This document shows positions 27,509 to 38,843 of a stretch of 64,000 bases of DNA, in pieces. The number at the start of each line of letters is the position of its first letter. The first letter of the stretch is position 1. Origin of the DNA: Shouchella patagoniensis (GTDB lineage Bacteria; Bacillota; Bacilli; Bacillales; Bacillaceae_D). The notes below the pieces were generated by a model, which saw only the letters and a list, made by a program, of their open reading frames with translations, did no database searches and was not told where the DNA came from. Both the position numbers and the translations under genes were made by a program. Where the stretch lies: positions 4,155,938 through 4,219,937 of the forward strand of contig NZ_KV917377.1 in the NCBI RefSeq assembly GCF_002019705.1, read 5' to 3'.

Positions 27509-27784
27509 ATGTTTATTAAAGAGAAATTTACTAGTTGGGGGCTTTATCTTATTCCAATCGCCTTGCTTTTCGTGTTGCCGCCTGTTGCTATGTTCGTGCT
27601 ACCGGAAGAGCATGAAGGCTTTATTGAAGCGAAAGAATCAGGCAATGTGCTAATCATTGCAAATGAAGAGGTTGTTGTTACCGATCATGTATATGATGAA
27701 GTGAATGAAGGGGAATATATCCAAATAAAAGGGAATAAGATGGAGATGTTTGATGTTAAAGGTAAATTAACTAGTGAACGTTAA
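27509..27784 (+). CDS. Small membrane-anchored protein of unknown function
   Basis: 91 residues: one N-terminal membrane helix (WGLYLIPIALLFVLPPVAMF) and an acidic soluble C-terminal half (EEVVVTDHVYDEVNEGEY). AGGAGG at 27497 supports ATG 27509. It is followed by a terminator. The family is not recognised. Confidence 0.65.
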   Translation: MFIKEKFTSWGLYLIPIALLFVLPPVAMFVLPEEHEGFIEAKESGNVLIIANEEVVVTDHVYDEVNEGEYIQIKGNKMEMFDVKGKLTSER

Positions 27785-27865
27785 GATGATTCATTAAGGC
27801 ATGGGGACCAGTTCATTTTTCAAGCAATAACACGTTAAGAAGATCGTTTCGTTTATATTGAATGA

Positions 27866-27902
27866 TAAAAAAGACCAATCTTAGAGATTGGTCTTTTTTT
27901 TT
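27866..27902 (+). terminator. Terminator
   Basis: AAAAAGACCAATC and GATTGGTCTTTTT with loop TTAGA, followed by more T. Confidence 0.92.
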
Positions 27903-27979
27903 AGTGTAACAAAAATCTAAAAAATGACTAAACTATTAGGACTTCATTTCATTAAAAGGGCAACCTCGGGAGCGCCTAG

Positions 27980-28867
<888 letters not shown>

Positions 28868-29008
28868 AGCAATAAAATCATTGTTTTATATGGTATACGT
28901 GGGATTAGATGCTTGAATAAGTCATCTATTTTTACGTATTAGGGATTTTCTTGATGGAGGAGAGGACTCATTGTAGGCGCTATAAAAAAGAGGTTATAAA
29001 TAATTACA

Positions 29009-29047
29009 CAACAAGATGGAGCTGTTACCTTCAGCTCCATCTTGTTG
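29009..29047. terminator. Long hairpin between convergent genes
   Basis: CAACAAGATGGAGCTG and CAGCTCCATCTTGTTG form a perfect 16-bp stem around seven bases. It sits between the collagen-like gene and the convergent SDR gene, and probably terminates one or both despite a weak U-tract. Confidence 0.7.
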
Positions 29048-29058
29048 ATAAACAATTA

Positions 29059-29853
29059 CTAAAAAATAGTCGGAACCATCCCACCATCCATACGAATTGG
29101 TGATCCTTTGAATGCGGATGCATAAGGACTACATACAAATGTTGCAAGTCTACCGATTTCGCTAGGCTTAATAAATCGTTGAATTTCAGATTGAGGCAGG
29201 TTTGCGGCCATGAAGGCTGTTTCTTTTTCGAAAAAAGTCATATTTTTAGTAGGGTAAAGCTCATCGATGATTTGGTGCACCTTCTCAGAGAGTGTAGGTC
29301 CCGGCATAATCGTATTCACTGTTACTTCAGTACCTTTTGTTAATTTTGACAAGCTTTTTGACAACGATAGTAGCATCGACTTTGTCATGCCATATTGAGG
29401 CATCTGTCCTGAAGGCATGATTGCTTCTTCACTCGCAATAAAAAGAATGCGACCAAATTTATTTTTAAGCATGTTAGACAAGTAAAATTTTGTTAGTGCA
29501 TTTGCCGCAAGCACATTTGTTTGAAAATAGGTCTCCCATACGTCGTCGTTAATGTCCTCGTATGGCATGATTTCATAGATTCCTATGTTGTTCACTAACA
29601 AGTCAATAGCGGGGAACTTTTGAAATAAAGCTTCTCTTTGCTTAGGATCAACAAGATCAGCTGCTGCATTTTGAGGAGAGGTAGCTGGGAAGCTTGCCTT
29701 CATTTCCGCAACGGTTTGTTCGACCTGTTCATGATTGCGTCCGTTAATAAGTACATGAACGCCTTCCTTAGCAAGCTCTATAGCAATTGCTTTCCCAATT
29801 CCTTTCGTTGAACCTGTAACCAATGCTGTTTTATTTTGTAATCCTATATCCAT
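29059..29853 (-). CDS. Short-chain dehydrogenase/reductase
   Basis: 264 residues, classical SDR. The cofactor motif TGSTKGIGKA is near residue 15, NNIGIY in the middle, and the catalytic Ser ... YGMTK pair is in SEEAIMPSGQMPQYGMTK. GGAGA lies upstream of ATG 29853. It is downstream of and co-directional with an AraC-type regulator, which may activate it. The substrate is unknown. Confidence 0.9.
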   Translation of the reverse strand: MDIGLQNKTALVTGSTKGIGKAIAIELAKEGVHVLINGRNHEQVEQTVAEMKASFPATSPQNAAADLVDPKQREALFQKFPAIDLLVNNIGIYEIMPYEDINDDVWETYFQTNVLAANALTKFYLSNMLKNKFGRILFIASEEAIMPSGQMPQYGMTKSMLLSLSKSLSKLTKGTEVTVNTIMPGPTLSEKVHQIIDELYPTKNMTFFEKETAFMAANLPQSEIQRFIKPSEIGRLATFVCSPYASAFKGSPIRMDGGMVPTIF

Positions 29854-30015
29854 CCTACATGTCTCCTGTCTATTTACTTACCGCGTCATTTGTTAGTAAC
29901 TGTGTGCCGGTTCGTCTTTATCATACTGGTTAACAGTTGTTTGGTAACTAGTAGACAGCGCCATTGTTCTTGCTTTACACGCCATTGATGAAATTTTACC
30001 TATGGATTGAGTTCA

Positions 30016-31026
30016 TTAATGTTCTCCAAGATGGCTTGTGCGCCAATTCGCAGGCGTATCTCCTTCCCACAGGCGGAACGCGCGATAAAACGAATTCTGA
30101 TCTTCATATCCGACTAAGAAAGCAATTTCTTTTATATCGAGTGTAGGATCTATTAAATGCTGTCGTGCCTGCTCGTGCCTCGCTTCTGTTAAAAGATGTT
30201 TAAAGCTTGATTGTTCTTCAGTGAGCCGGCGCTGTAAGGTGCGTTCGCTCATCCCCAACTCTTTAGCGACCGTCTCAATGTTAGGGCGCCCTGCAGTAAG
30301 AGTGCGTTTCATAATCCATTTGACTGTCTCGGTAATTGAGTAACTGCGCTGTTGTTCGTTTAACGAGTGATCTAGAGCAGGAGATAAAATGTCCAGTAAT
30401 TCTTTGTTATATGAGATAAAAGGGCGGTCCAAATCTTCCCGAGAAAAAATCAATTGATTGGATTTAGTGCCAATTTTTATAGAACAACCGAAATAAGATT
30501 CAAGTGTTTTGACATCACCCATCGGCTGTGAGAATTGGACAGACTGCGCCTTCAGTGGCTGGCCAGTGCCCCGGCGTCCAAGCTCCAGTAAAAAGGCCAA
30601 TGTAATCCCGATTAATATTGGTGGGCAAGATTGCTCGTTCTCTAGCCATTCTAGCTCGAGGCTACAATGCTCTCCTTTTTCCGTCATTCGTAGGTTTTCG
30701 GGAGGGCACATTTGTTTGTAACGAGCCATCCGTTGTAGCGCATCACGGTAATCTCTAGCGTGGTAAGTTGCTAGTACCGTCGGCGGGTACTTTGTTGTTT
30801 CAAAGCCAGTCGCAAGCTCGATTATTCCTTTAGCCATGTCTCCAATGAGCTCGGAATACGCATGCCAAATCGCAAAGTACTGAGCGGTTGTAACAATCGG
30901 TTCTGTTACTATCGTAAGCGACAGGTTTACTCTACGAGCGACATCGTGAGCTGCCACTCCGATTTGGTGTAATCCAAGCCAAAAACCAGGTGGCATTTTA
31001 ATACGGTCAGATGGTTGAGACTTCAT
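30016..31026 (-). CDS. AraC family regulator with an OruR/ArgR-type sensor domain
   Basis: About 336 residues. The N-terminal half resembles the Arabinose_bd (PF12625) ligand domain, and the C-terminal AraC double helix-turn-helix carries LGMSERTLQRRLTEEQSSFK and IAFLVGYEDQNSFYRAFRLW. ATG 31026 has GGAGG upstream; an extension to 31101 lacks one. The nearest downstream target is the SDR gene. Confidence 0.9.
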   Translation of the reverse strand: MKSQPSDRIKMPPGFWLGLHQIGVAAHDVARRVNLSLTIVTEPIVTTAQYFAIWHAYSELIGDMAKGIIELATGFETTKYPPTVLATYHARDYRDALQRMARYKQMCPPENLRMTEKGEHCSLELEWLENEQSCPPILIGITLAFLLELGRRGTGQPLKAQSVQFSQPMGDVKTLESYFGCSIKIGTKSNQLIFSREDLDRPFISYNKELLDILSPALDHSLNEQQRSYSITETVKWIMKRTLTAGRPNIETVAKELGMSERTLQRRLTEEQSSFKHLLTEARHEQARQHLIDPTLDIKEIAFLVGYEDQNSFYRAFRLWEGDTPANWRTSHLGEH

Positions 31027-31303
31027 AAGTAGAGCCTCCTTCTTAGAGATTGATTTGTTACCTATTATCGTACTTTGCCCATGTCGACTTGTAACTAGCA
31101 AATAGTGACAAGTGGCTTGCTGATTACGCCAAGTTAGTCAGGTGGGTAACTTCAATATGTTCCAAACACGTTTCTGACTACTCGTAAAGAAGCCGCCATT
31201 TTTTAAAGGGGGCTTCTTCCGTGTCATTTTTTCTGTCTACTTTATATAGAAAGGTTTGCTAAATAGAGTGGAAAATAAGAAGATGTAAAAAGGTACGAGG
31301 AAA

Positions 31304-32188
31304 ATGAATGAGTATGAGTTGGTCAGTGATTATCGTCACAATAAGGTTTTGAGAGAACAATTTAATGAATTGGTGAAGGTGACGTTTGGGATTGATTTTA
31401 GCGTATGGTATGAGAAAGGCTATTGGAACGAAACGTATATCCCGTATTCTTTTATTGATAATGGGAAGGTAATTGCGAATGCATCTGTGTATAAGATGTC
31501 TGTTGTCATCAACGATCTTTCCTATGATGCGATTCAAATTGGTACAGTGATGACGGATAAATTATATCGCAACAAGGGATTGGCGAAGCGTTTGATGGAT
31601 CATATTATAGAAGAATACAAAGGTTCCTGCGATTTTATGTACTTGTTTGCGAATGAATCGGTCTTAGATTTTTACCCGAAACTTGGGTTTGTTCGTATTG
31701 ATGAAAGTGAGTATCGTTTAAACGTAAACAACAGCAATACGCAACGAGAGACAAGCGCGTGTCCACGAAAATTAAGTGTTGAGGACGACCTGGCAATACT
31801 TGAGCGCTTCGCAACAAACCGTTTGATCGGTCATACACTGGACGTGAAAAACAACAAAGAGTTATTGATGTTCTATTTCGTTCTTGTTTTTTCAGAAGCG
31901 ATCTACTATATAGAAGAGCTAGAAACGATCGTTTTAATGGAACAAGATGAAGACATCTTGCACGTTTACGATTTAATTTCACTGAAAGAACAGGAGATGG
32001 AATTGATTTTAAGCCATTTCTGTTTAGATTCAACGAAAAGTGTCGTTTTGCATTTTACCCCTGAAAAGCAGATAGTAGGAATGGACGTTCAAGTTGTGCC
32101 AGCTGATGACGATGCCTTATTTGTTATAGGGAACGCACCATTTTTAAACAACAGGCATGTGAAATTTCCGCTAACCTCTCATTGCTAA
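31304..32188 (+). CDS. GNAT N-acetyltransferase
   Basis: 294 residues. The N-terminal GNAT fold has the acetyl-CoA motif IGTVMTDKLYRNKGLAKRLM and the later LDFYPKLGFVRI. The C-terminal half is an additional, poorly conserved domain, as in the Eis-like two-domain acetyltransferases. GAGGAAA precedes ATG 31304. It is monocistronic with a terminator. The acceptor substrate is unknown. Confidence 0.85.
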   Translation: MNEYELVSDYRHNKVLREQFNELVKVTFGIDFSVWYEKGYWNETYIPYSFIDNGKVIANASVYKMSVVINDLSYDAIQIGTVMTDKLYRNKGLAKRLMDHIIEEYKGSCDFMYLFANESVLDFYPKLGFVRIDESEYRLNVNNSNTQRETSACPRKLSVEDDLAILERFATNRLIGHTLDVKNNKELLMFYFVLVFSEAIYYIEELETIVLMEQDEDILHVYDLISLKEQEMELILSHFCLDSTKSVVLHFTPEKQIVGMDVQVVPADDDALFVIGNAPFLNNRHVKFPLTSHC

Positions 32189-32198
32189 AAAACGTATG

Positions 32199-32235
32199 AA
32201 ACGGGGCTATCTCACATAGCCTCGTTTCTTTTTTT
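32199..32235 (+). terminator. Terminator after the GNAT gene
   Basis: AAACGGGGCTAT and ATAGCCTCGTTT pair around CTCAC, followed by a long T run. Confidence 0.85.
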
Positions 32236-32251
32236 AAAAGATTTGTTCAAA

Positions 32252-32303
32252 CCATTATAATTTTCACTATCATCCTTCCATTATAATTTTCACTATCATC
32301 CTT
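32252..32303. repeat. Exact tandem duplication of 26 bases
   Basis: Two adjacent copies (32252-32277 and 32278-32303) begin CCATTATAATTTTCACTATC and end ATCCTT. They lie just upstream of the next gene, whose promoter region they may include. Confidence 0.85.
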
Positions 32304-32351
32304 TATAATGGATGTCGAAATGATAGCCTCTCAAAAAAAGGGGAAAATACA

Positions 32352-32786
32352 ATGACTTTTCGTTCAAAAGTAGATCGTTCTTTATTACTCGTTAGCTTTT
32401 CTACACCTTGGTTAATAATGTTTCCAGCTTTTTTTCTTTTTAGTGAAGCAACATTCATTATGTTGGTTTCTTTTATTCTCGCTGTTTGCTTTATGTGGTG
32501 GTATATCCAATCGATTACGTTTGTTTTTGATAAAGAGTATTTACTCATTAAAAGTGGGCCGGTTAAAAAGAAAATTCTGTATCAAAACATAACAAGGGTT
32601 ACTCCCACAACAGAAAAGTATACTGGATTTCGAATTTCAACGTCTGATAAGGGACTAGAATTAAGTTTGAAATTAGAGGCTGTCAATAGTATGAAGATTT
32701 TACCGAGGAATAAACATGCGTTTATTACTGAATTAAGAAAACGATGTCCGCATGCAGTCATTTCGGAGAATCAAGAATTTGAGTGA
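32352..32786 (+). CDS. Membrane protein with a bacterial PH-like domain
   Basis: 144 residues: two N-terminal membrane helices, then a soluble domain starting ITFVFDKEYLLIKSGPVKKK with IRYxxI-like features (ILYQNITRVTPT), as in short bacterial PH domains (bPH_4 type). AAAAGGGG precedes the ATG. The function is unknown; related proteins are envelope-stress associated. Confidence 0.7.
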   Translation: MTFRSKVDRSLLLVSFSTPWLIMFPAFFLFSEATFIMLVSFILAVCFMWWYIQSITFVFDKEYLLIKSGPVKKKILYQNITRVTPTTEKYTGFRISTSDKGLELSLKLEAVNSMKILPRNKHAFITELRKRCPHAVISENQEFE

Positions 32787-32820
32787 AAGCCCTTTTTAAA
32801 AGTAGAAAGGGTTTTTTATT
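32787..32820 (+). terminator. Terminator after the PH-like gene
   Basis: CCCTTT (32790-32795) pairs with AAAGGG, with A/T extension, followed by TTTTTT. Confidence 0.75.
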
Positions 32821-32897
32821 CTATCTACTTCTTTAAAAAAATAGATCGCTTCCGAGACTGTAAGTAGCGAGGACTGCCAAACCTCATTTTTGCTCGC

Positions 32898-33122
32898 ATG
32901 AAGAAAAACAACTCGCTAACGGTCGATTCGCTTGTGTCTATAACTAAAGAGCGTTTAGAGCTTGATTCGAAGGTTGAACAAAGAAGTTTAAATCGACGTC
33001 ATTTGGGCTACTTAAGTAAGGTAGGTATCAACCAACAAAGTGAGGAGGATATCTATGTTGGATCGCTTAGAGCGAGATCTGTTTCGTCGAGAATTGAAAT
33101 TCCTGAAAATGTTAAGGAATAA
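32898..33122 (+). CDS. Doubtful small basic protein
   Basis: 74 codons, rich in Lys, Arg and Glu (DSLVSITKERLELDSKVEQR). The first 35 residues vaguely recall FbpB-like small Fur-regulated proteins, but no Fur box or RBS is visible. It overlaps the better supported gene at 33055. It may be a remnant. Confidence 0.3.
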   Translation: MKKNNSLTVDSLVSITKERLELDSKVEQRSLNRRHLGYLSKVGINQQSEEDIYVGSLRARSVSSRIEIPENVKE

Positions 33123-33225
33123 AATCACCGATAAAGAGGTTCGTTTCGTAAAGATGATTGATGATCAGATTAATCATCTTGAATCGATCCTTCATGAAGA
33201 AACAGATAATGCAATCAATGATTAG
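33055..33225 (+). CDS. Small charged helical protein
   Basis: 56 residues: MLDRLERDLFRRELKFLKML followed by RNKITDKEVRFVKMIDDQIN, probably a two-helix hairpin or coiled coil. GAGGAGG at 33041 supports ATG 33055. The family is not recognised. Confidence 0.5.
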   Translation: MLDRLERDLFRRELKFLKMLRNKITDKEVRFVKMIDDQINHLESILHEETDNAIND

Positions 33226-33332
33226 TAGGAAAGGATGGAGTAATGCCCATCCTACATATCCGTTGCGAAGAGGGGGAACTTCCTCACTAGTGATTGATTG
33301 GTACTAATCAGATTATAGCTCTGATCTGAACG

Positions 33333-33364
33333 GGGAACGTATCGTTTATACGTTCCCTTTTTAT
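33333..33364 (+). terminator. Terminator
   Basis: GGGAACGTAT and ATACGTTCCC form a perfect 10-bp stem around CGTTT, followed by TTTTT. Confidence 0.92.
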
Positions 33365-33410
33365 GATTCGTGCCTGTGTCAGGTCGATTTTGCACATATT
33401 CACTAAAGAC

Positions 33411-33887
33411 TTATTTTGTCTCTTTTTCAAACTTCTCTCGTGCTTCCCCAATTAATTTTTCTGCATCTTCCATTCTTTTTACAGCAGTAGATGTTTGCTC
33501 GTCGTCTTGATTGATTAGTGCTTCTAAATAAGAGAAGCATGCGGCGTGCAAAGCGTACCTACTTTCTAAAGCAATTGTATAATGATCTGCAAATCGCACG
33601 GGTACTTTTTCTTTCATATAGATTTCAAAAGCAATAATATCCGCAAGCTCTTCTGCTTGGAGTGTGTCTAATTCATCTATTGGATGTTGATTTTCTTCAT
33701 TCTCTAAAGAAGCATAAAAAGATTCATGAAAGCTGTCCATATCATCATTAAATACGATCATCGTATCTACATAGAAATGTTCCTCCTTAGATAACTCTGC
33801 TCCTCCAAATGCTTCAAAACTGCAGCCAGATAATAGTGAAAAAAGAATGATAGCCATCGATAATCGCCACTTGATTCTTTTCAACAT
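33411..33887 (-). CDS. Lipoprotein of unknown function
   Basis: 158 residues. The signal peptide MLKRIKWRLSMAIILFSLLSGC has the lipobox LSGC; the mature part is acidic and helical (EEHFYVDTMIVFNDDMDSFH, KRMEDAEKLIGEAREKFEKE). AAAAGGAGG precedes the ATG. The family is not recognised. Confidence 0.8.
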   Translation of the reverse strand: MLKRIKWRLSMAIILFSLLSGCSFEAFGGAELSKEEHFYVDTMIVFNDDMDSFHESFYASLENEENQHPIDELDTLQAEELADIIAFEIYMKEKVPVRFADHYTIALESRYALHAACFSYLEALINQDDEQTSTAVKRMEDAEKLIGEAREKFEKETK

Positions 33888-34262
33888 TCAGCCTCCTTTT
33901 GGATTAATGACAAGTATGTATATTCCTAGAAATCGAGCGTTATTCTTTTTTCTGGAAGGAAGGAGAAGGAGGGAAACGTTGACTTGTGGATGGAATGTTT
34001 CGACGAATAGATAACAAAATCGGTGGAAGAAATGTTATCTGCTACGTAAAGAAATACTGCAAAATAGAGTGGTCGTTTGGAGAAAACGATTACGACGTAA
34101 TAGAAGAAGAGGAAGACGGAAATTAAAAAAAGATAAGTAGAAATGAATCTCACGCATAAGCATGCTGAGATGTTTTTGTTGTTTGGGCGAATAAAGGGAG
34201 AAAGGACGCCTTTGGAGGGAGTTGCATATACATAAGGCTAGAGAAATGAGTGAGGTGAGAGA
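33888..34262. other. Region upstream of the long collagen-like gene
   Basis: No credible gene; the open frames on both strands lack RBS and family resemblance. A sporulation-sigma promoter for the collagen gene is expected here, but I could not fix one with confidence. Confidence 0.4.
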
Positions 34263-35987
<1,725 letters not shown>

Positions 35988-36033
35988 AGGAAGGTTAAAC
36001 GAGATAAAGCGTCCCTTTAAAGCGAGGCGTGTG

Positions 36034-36234
36034 TTGACAAGTGAGAGTAGAAGAGCATAAACTAAAAGGACTAAGACGATACTAAAAAAGCCTATGTTGC
36101 AGTGGTTGCACCCACTACAACATAGGCGAAAACAGATGAGTCAACTCAAAGGTTGGCGCATGAGTCTGAACATGCAGAACAACAAATACGCCCCTCAACG
36201 AGTTGTCAGGCTCGAGGGGCTATTTGTCTTTTTT
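36034..36234 (+). ncRNA. Candidate antitoxin RNA of a type I toxin-antitoxin pair
   Basis: TTGACA (36034-36039), an 18-base spacer and TAAACT form a possible promoter. The transcript would contain the stem GCCTATGTTG/CAACATAGGC (36090-36127) and end at the GCCCCT...AGGGGC hairpin (36190-36220) followed by a T-rich stretch to about 36234. That 3' end overlaps the 3' part and terminator of the leftward holin-like toxin, the geometry of txpA/RatA-type pairs. Not proven without expression data. Confidence 0.5.
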
Positions 36235-36327
36235 AAGAAGCAATACCAAAGTAATCATTCCAATGACAAACATGGCTGTGCTTGATGCGACAGTGATTAC
36301 GAGAGTGATTGCTTCAAATAGTGACAA
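36220..36327 (-). CDS. Holin-like toxin peptide (type I toxin, Hol_Tox-like)
   Basis: 35 residues starting at TTG 36327 (AAAGGGGGTG just upstream): LSLFEAITLVITVASSTAMF, then VIGMITLVLLLKKDK. A short N-terminal FEA motif, a single membrane helix and a Lys-rich tail match the putative holin-like toxin family (BsrG/TxpA/YonT relatives). An extended -10 (TGATACAAT on the minus strand, hexamer 36396-36391) gives a leader of about 57 bases. The hairpin after its stop codon is shared with the opposite transcript. Confidence 0.65.
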   Translation of the reverse strand: MSLFEAITLVITVASSTAMFVIGMITLVLLLKKDK

Positions 36328-36499
36328 GGCTTCACCCCCTTTTGCTAGGAGTGTCGCCGCCCTTCGAGTCTTCTGTTTATCCTTCTGTTTATTGTATCAC
36401 GATTGGTCTGTTTATTCGCGCCATTATAGGTACATTCAAAAAGTGAATAAGATTACCCAACTAAACTATGTTCACAAAGGCCAGTAGGTCTCTGTTGAG

Positions 36500-36922
36500 T
36501 TATGGATTTGGATACGTTTCTTGTAAAAAGGTGACAGACTGCTTAATGAATGCTTTTAATACGTCGATGTCAATGTCAGCCACTTTATTAATGTACACAC
36601 ATGATTTACCGGTTGTATGTTTTCCGAAGTTCGCTAATAAATGCGCTCGCTCCGTATCACCAGTTGCAAAATATAAACTGATTTTCGCTTTGCGAGGCGA
36701 GAAGCCGACTAAGGGTGCGTCGCCTTCGTGACCAGAGGAATACGTGTAATGATAGTGACCAAACCCGATGATACTGGGTCCCCACATTTTGGCTTCAAAA
36801 CCTGTTGTTTCAGTAAAAATGTCTAGTAATGTATATGCATCTTCCCGTTTTTTAGGGTGATCGACACTTTCAATAAACTCAATGACGCTGTTGTCTGTTT
36901 CTTTGGTTTTTGGTTTGTACAT
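36500..36922 (-). CDS. DUF1801 family protein
   Basis: 140 residues with WGPSIIGFGHYHYTYSSGHE, FSPRKAKISLYF and FGKHTTGKSCVYINKVADID, typical of DUF1801 (YdhG-like) proteins. AAGGAA lies about 14 bases before ATG 36922. The fold is a small alpha/beta domain. The role is unknown. Confidence 0.85.
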   Translation of the reverse strand: MYKPKTKETDNSVIEFIESVDHPKKREDAYTLLDIFTETTGFEAKMWGPSIIGFGHYHYTYSSGHEGDAPLVGFSPRKAKISLYFATGDTERAHLLANFGKHTTGKSCVYINKVADIDIDVLKAFIKQSVTFLQETYPNP

Positions 36923-37057
36923 TGGTATAGACCCATTCCTTCCAAAGGATAATTTTATGCTGGATGATATGTTCTTGATAGACGATTGATAGTCCTTCTA
37001 TTTTACTTTGGATTTACCTTTCAGGAAAGCGAAGTTGAATGAAACGCACCCTACTAC

Positions 37058-37093
37058 AAAAAGAAGAAGAACTTCGAGATCTTCTTCTTTTTC
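37058..37093. terminator. Terminator between convergent or adjacent genes
   Basis: AAAAAGAAGAAGA and TCTTCTTCTTTTT form a symmetric stem around ACTTCGAGA. It ends the leftward DUF4256 gene. Confidence 0.85.
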
Positions 37094-37108
37094 GAGTTGT
37101 TGACTAAT

Positions 37109-37672
37109 CTAAACCTTTAACACGCCACGAAACCCTCTGGCCGCGTAATAAGAGGAGGCCCCATTGTGGTAAATGAACACTTGTCCAAAGCGGTAATCAC
37201 CAAAAAGAGCGCCACCAAGTTCTCTAATAGTAGAAGGTGTTTGAACCCAACTAGATGTTTTTAGATCAAATGGACCATGTTCTTGCAACGAACGGTATTG
37301 AGCTTCCGTTACTAATTCAATGCCCATGTCTGTCGCCATATCAATTGCGTTGTTTTCAGGTTTATGGTTTTTCCTTGATTCCAATCCCTCAAGGTCGTAA
37401 CAAGTGCTTCTCCGTCCTTTAGGACTTTCTGGTGCACAATCAATAAAGATGTACTCGTTTGTTTCGGTATCAAACCCAACAACGTCGGGTTCGCCGCCCG
37501 TTCGTTCCATTTCCTTTAAAGACCATAACTTTTCGGGATTGCTTTCTAATTTTGCTTCAATGGCAGCCCAGTCAAGATCTTCATGTCTGTTCATATGTTT
37601 GTCAAACCGTTTTTTTAATACGCCTAGTACTTCTTCACGCTGCTCCAGTAACAATTCTTTCTTATTGCTCAT
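37109..37672 (-). CDS. DUF4256 family protein
   Basis: 187 residues: KRFDKHMNRHEDLDWAAIEA, then TGGEPDVVGFDTETNEYIFI and GALFGDYRFGQVFIYHNGAS. These match the conserved blocks of DUF4256, a family of unknown function common in Firmicutes. GGGAG precedes ATG 37672. Monocistronic. Confidence 0.88.
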   Translation of the reverse strand: MSNKKELLLEQREEVLGVLKKRFDKHMNRHEDLDWAAIEAKLESNPEKLWSLKEMERTGGEPDVVGFDTETNEYIFIDCAPESPKGRRSTCYDLEGLESRKNHKPENNAIDMATDMGIELVTEAQYRSLQEHGPFDLKTSSWVQTPSTIRELGGALFGDYRFGQVFIYHNGASSYYAARGFRGVLKV

Positions 37673-37757
37673 CGGTTAATCTCCCTTACGATTTATTTTG
37701 TTAAAAATACGATACTTTGCGGTGGTTGTCTACTGCCTTTTTTCTAAAGTTATAGAT

Positions 37758-38735
37758 TCAGTCTCCAATTTTAGCTATCTCTTGGTACATAGTAACCACT
37801 TCTTGGGCTGAACGAACCACTTCTGCTCTCAAATCGGTTGGAGAAATCACTTTTAGTTGATTGCCAAATCCTAAACAAAATTCAAGCGCCTCTTGTTTGT
37901 CATTAAACGTTAACTCAATAAAAGTCCACTCTTTTTTAGGGTGGGGTTTAACATGGAGGGCGTGAACAAATTTTGATGTGAATGTGATCCGCTTTAATAG
38001 GGCCTTTGTGGTTTCAAGTGTTACAACATACTCTGGCAAACGACTAATAAACGCCGCTTTCGACTTTTCCCAGTGATCGATTAAATGAAAATGAGGAGGT
38101 CTTTTAAATTCATCATCTAAAATAGTGGCGGCGGTTATTCGTGATACGCGGTATGTACGAAATTGGTTGTCTCTTTTTGCGATGACATACCATTGGTTTG
38201 TTTTAGCGACTAAACCTAAAGGTTCAATTTCTCTTATATCTTCTCGTCCGTCTGCTTTCTTGTAAACGATCTCGAGTTTTCGATTTTCAAAAACTGCTTT
38301 TTGGACCACTTCTAAGTACGTTGTCTCTGCTTCCCCCTCTCTCCATGTACCTGTATCAATATAAATGCGTTCCCAAATCGTTTTTGTCTCAACACGATGA
38401 CTTGTTGGCATAGAAGAAAGTAGCTTTTCTCGAACATCAATCATTCCCTTATTAATCCCTAAATCGTTTAAGAGTTTTTCAGATGGAAACGCTAATAAGG
38501 AATGAAGATCGTCAGGTTTTAAGGCCGTTAAATTGGTTTTAAAGTCATCTAAAAGGGACCAGCCTCCATGTTTGCCCCGAACGGAGTAGATCGGTATTCC
38601 AGCTACACTTAACGCATCCATATCTCGGAGTATCGTCCGTGGAGAAACATCAAGCTCCTTGGCTAATGCGTCTGTCGTTATTCTACCTCTGTTTTGTAAG
38701 AGGGATATAATTGCAATAAATCGTTCTGCACGCAT
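37758..38735 (-). CDS. WYL-domain transcriptional regulator
   Basis: 325 residues. The N-terminal DeoR-like winged helix (GRITTDALAKELDVSPRTIL, RDMDAL) is followed by a WYL domain (REIEPLGLVAKTNQWYVIAK) and a WCX C-terminal extension. GAGGTGATTTC precedes ATG 38735. It is divergent from a dihydrofolate-reductase-like gene; the operator-like dyad between them suggests that it controls that gene. Confidence 0.92.
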   Translation of the reverse strand: MRAERFIAIISLLQNRGRITTDALAKELDVSPRTILRDMDALSVAGIPIYSVRGKHGGWSLLDDFKTNLTALKPDDLHSLLAFPSEKLLNDLGINKGMIDVREKLLSSMPTSHRVETKTIWERIYIDTGTWREGEAETTYLEVVQKAVFENRKLEIVYKKADGREDIREIEPLGLVAKTNQWYVIAKRDNQFRTYRVSRITAATILDDEFKRPPHFHLIDHWEKSKAAFISRLPEYVVTLETTKALLKRITFTSKFVHALHVKPHPKKEWTFIELTFNDKQEALEFCLGFGNQLKVISPTDLRAEVVRSAQEVVTMYQEIAKIGD

Positions 38736-38779
38736 GAAATCACCTCATTTGTTTATCGTAACCAATAGATTATCCTTTT

Positions 38780-38802
38780 AATATGACAGAGGGTGTCGTA
38801 TT
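38780..38802. promoter_or_regulatory. Dyad operator between the WYL regulator and the DHFR-like gene
   Basis: AATATGACA and TGTCGTATT are near-perfect inverse arms separated by 5 bases. It lies upstream of TATAAT (38810-38815). Confidence 0.55.
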
Positions 38803-38843
38803 AAGATTTTATAATGAGTGTACACGAAAAAAGGGGTGTTGAC

